The notes under the pieces: model-generated
The model's input: only the letters and a program-made list of their open reading frames with translations
What the model was told of the DNA's origin: nothing
Databases searched by the model: none
Shown: positions 63,231-64,000 of the stretch, in pieces
How the letters are laid out: each line of letters begins with the position of its first letter
How positions within the stretch are numbered: position 1 is the stretch's first letter
Made by a program: the position numbers and the translations under genes
NCBI GenBank assembly: GCA_030068145.1
Contig: JAPJBO010000196.1
Coordinates: 62,001 to 126,000, forward strand
Length of the DNA: 64,000 nt
Source of the DNA: Diplonema papillatum
Taxonomy: Eukaryota > Euglenozoa > Diplonemea > Diplonemida > Diplonemidae
Direction of reading: 5' to 3'

Positions 63231-64000
63231 ACCTCGCTATTGCTGATTTCGTGTTGGGACCGTTTCCAGGTGAACCAGCAACTCCCTGCATATTCGAGCT
63301 ACACCGAAGCTTTTCCTGTTCTTGAGCCTTGTGCTCACGAAAATTTGAACCGAAAGGCTCAAGTCCCCCCACCCACTCCTCCCAAAGACAAACGCGAAGA
63401 ACGAAAGGCATCAGACCACTCCTTCGTGACCATGAGTTGTTACAGCACCCTACCTTAGATCCCCGTCGCGTCTTCCTGAGAGTGTGTCGTGCCGCACGAG
63501 CAAAAGGCACGGCCCTCTCTCCTCTATTTGTTGTTTTTCCTGTCCATTCTTTGAAGCGAAGTTGCAAGTTCCCAAGGAGGGAGAGCCCCATTTTCTTGAC
63601 GGTAGCCGAAAGGCTCTCAAGCTCATTGAACCCGGGCAAGAGTTTTAACCGGGGGCAGAATGGTGTAAAGCATACCAAAGGGGGTTGTGAGTCCCCATCG
63701 AGGGAACCAAGAGCCTTGTTGATACATGTGCAGCAACAAACATGAGCTTTCACTCTACTAACTGCTCACGGGATCGATTCCACCAGAAGATCTCTGCGAC
63801 TTTATATCCCAGATCCGTCTTTGTCAGACCAAATATCGGGTAAATACAGACGTTCGAAGTGGTTTACAGACGTGTATACACACGCACAAACCAACGCTCG
63901 TGCAAGGCTTACAACAAATCGAAATTGTTTCGTCGCATATGTTTTGTCCCCGGTCTGCTTCAGGCTTTAACAGTTTGGTGTCTTGACACACACAAAGAGC
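63231..64000. other. 3' flank of the SAP gene
   Basis: No further gene seen. The frames at 63211-63753 on both strands overlap each other and lack domain-like content. Confidence 0.4.

Overview
The window reads as nuclear DNA of a microbial eukaryote. It holds an NKAP homologue split by a GT-AG intron, Sel1-repeat proteins with glutamine tracts, a long coiled-coil protein ending in a SAP-like motif, decayed non-LTR retrotransposons, microsatellites and box C/D snoRNA gene arrays. No operons or prokaryotic signals are visible. Genes are sparse and GC-rich at codon third positions, and the DNA between them is more AT-rich and full of dispersed repeats. The lineage cannot be fixed from sequence alone; an alga or other protist is my best guess.

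Layout. 0-7 kb: a possible terminal exon, a double-hairpin transposon-like element, the 3' end of a retroelement-like ORF with three Cys/His modules, then NKAP (two exons). 8-11 kb: a Sel1-repeat gene with a truncated copy before it and a 172-bp tandem repeat after it. 13.6-18.5 kb: twin genes for a very basic protein with three DxNxDGRVG loops, a frameshifted reverse transcriptase, a Cys-rich ORF and a basic protein whose sequence is also fused to that ORF. 18.5-25 kb: dispersed repeats and a second double-hairpin element. 25-27 kb: a second Sel1 gene and its decayed tail duplicate. 27-33.5 kb: repeats.

33.5-38.5 kb is the most striking part. About twenty head-to-tail monomers at roughly 160-280 bp spacing each carry an ~82-nt unit that starts with a box C-like motif (ATGATGA and variants) and ends with a box D (CTGA). 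The first half (array A) is one family. The second half (array B) is another, and most of its units carry, directly upstream of an internal CTGA, a 12-13 nt stretch complementary to the universally conserved 18S rRNA segment CAAGGCUGAAACU. I interpret the region as a tandem box C/D snoRNA gene cluster. A retroelement fragment has inserted into array B.

38.9-43.6 kb: a small basic protein gene, a third double-hairpin element, an 80-bp satellite (nine copies) and a gene preceded by two tandem truncated copies of its 5' part. 43.6-60.5 kb: repeats, a possible tyrosine-recombinase fragment, a large C-tract element that split a dispersed repeat at a TA, two further retroelement 3' ends and a 34-bp minisatellite. 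60.5-63.2 kb: the coiled-coil/SAP gene with a TATA-like box upstream.

All calls come from reading the sequence; no database search or folding was run. Family and rRNA comparisons are from memory.
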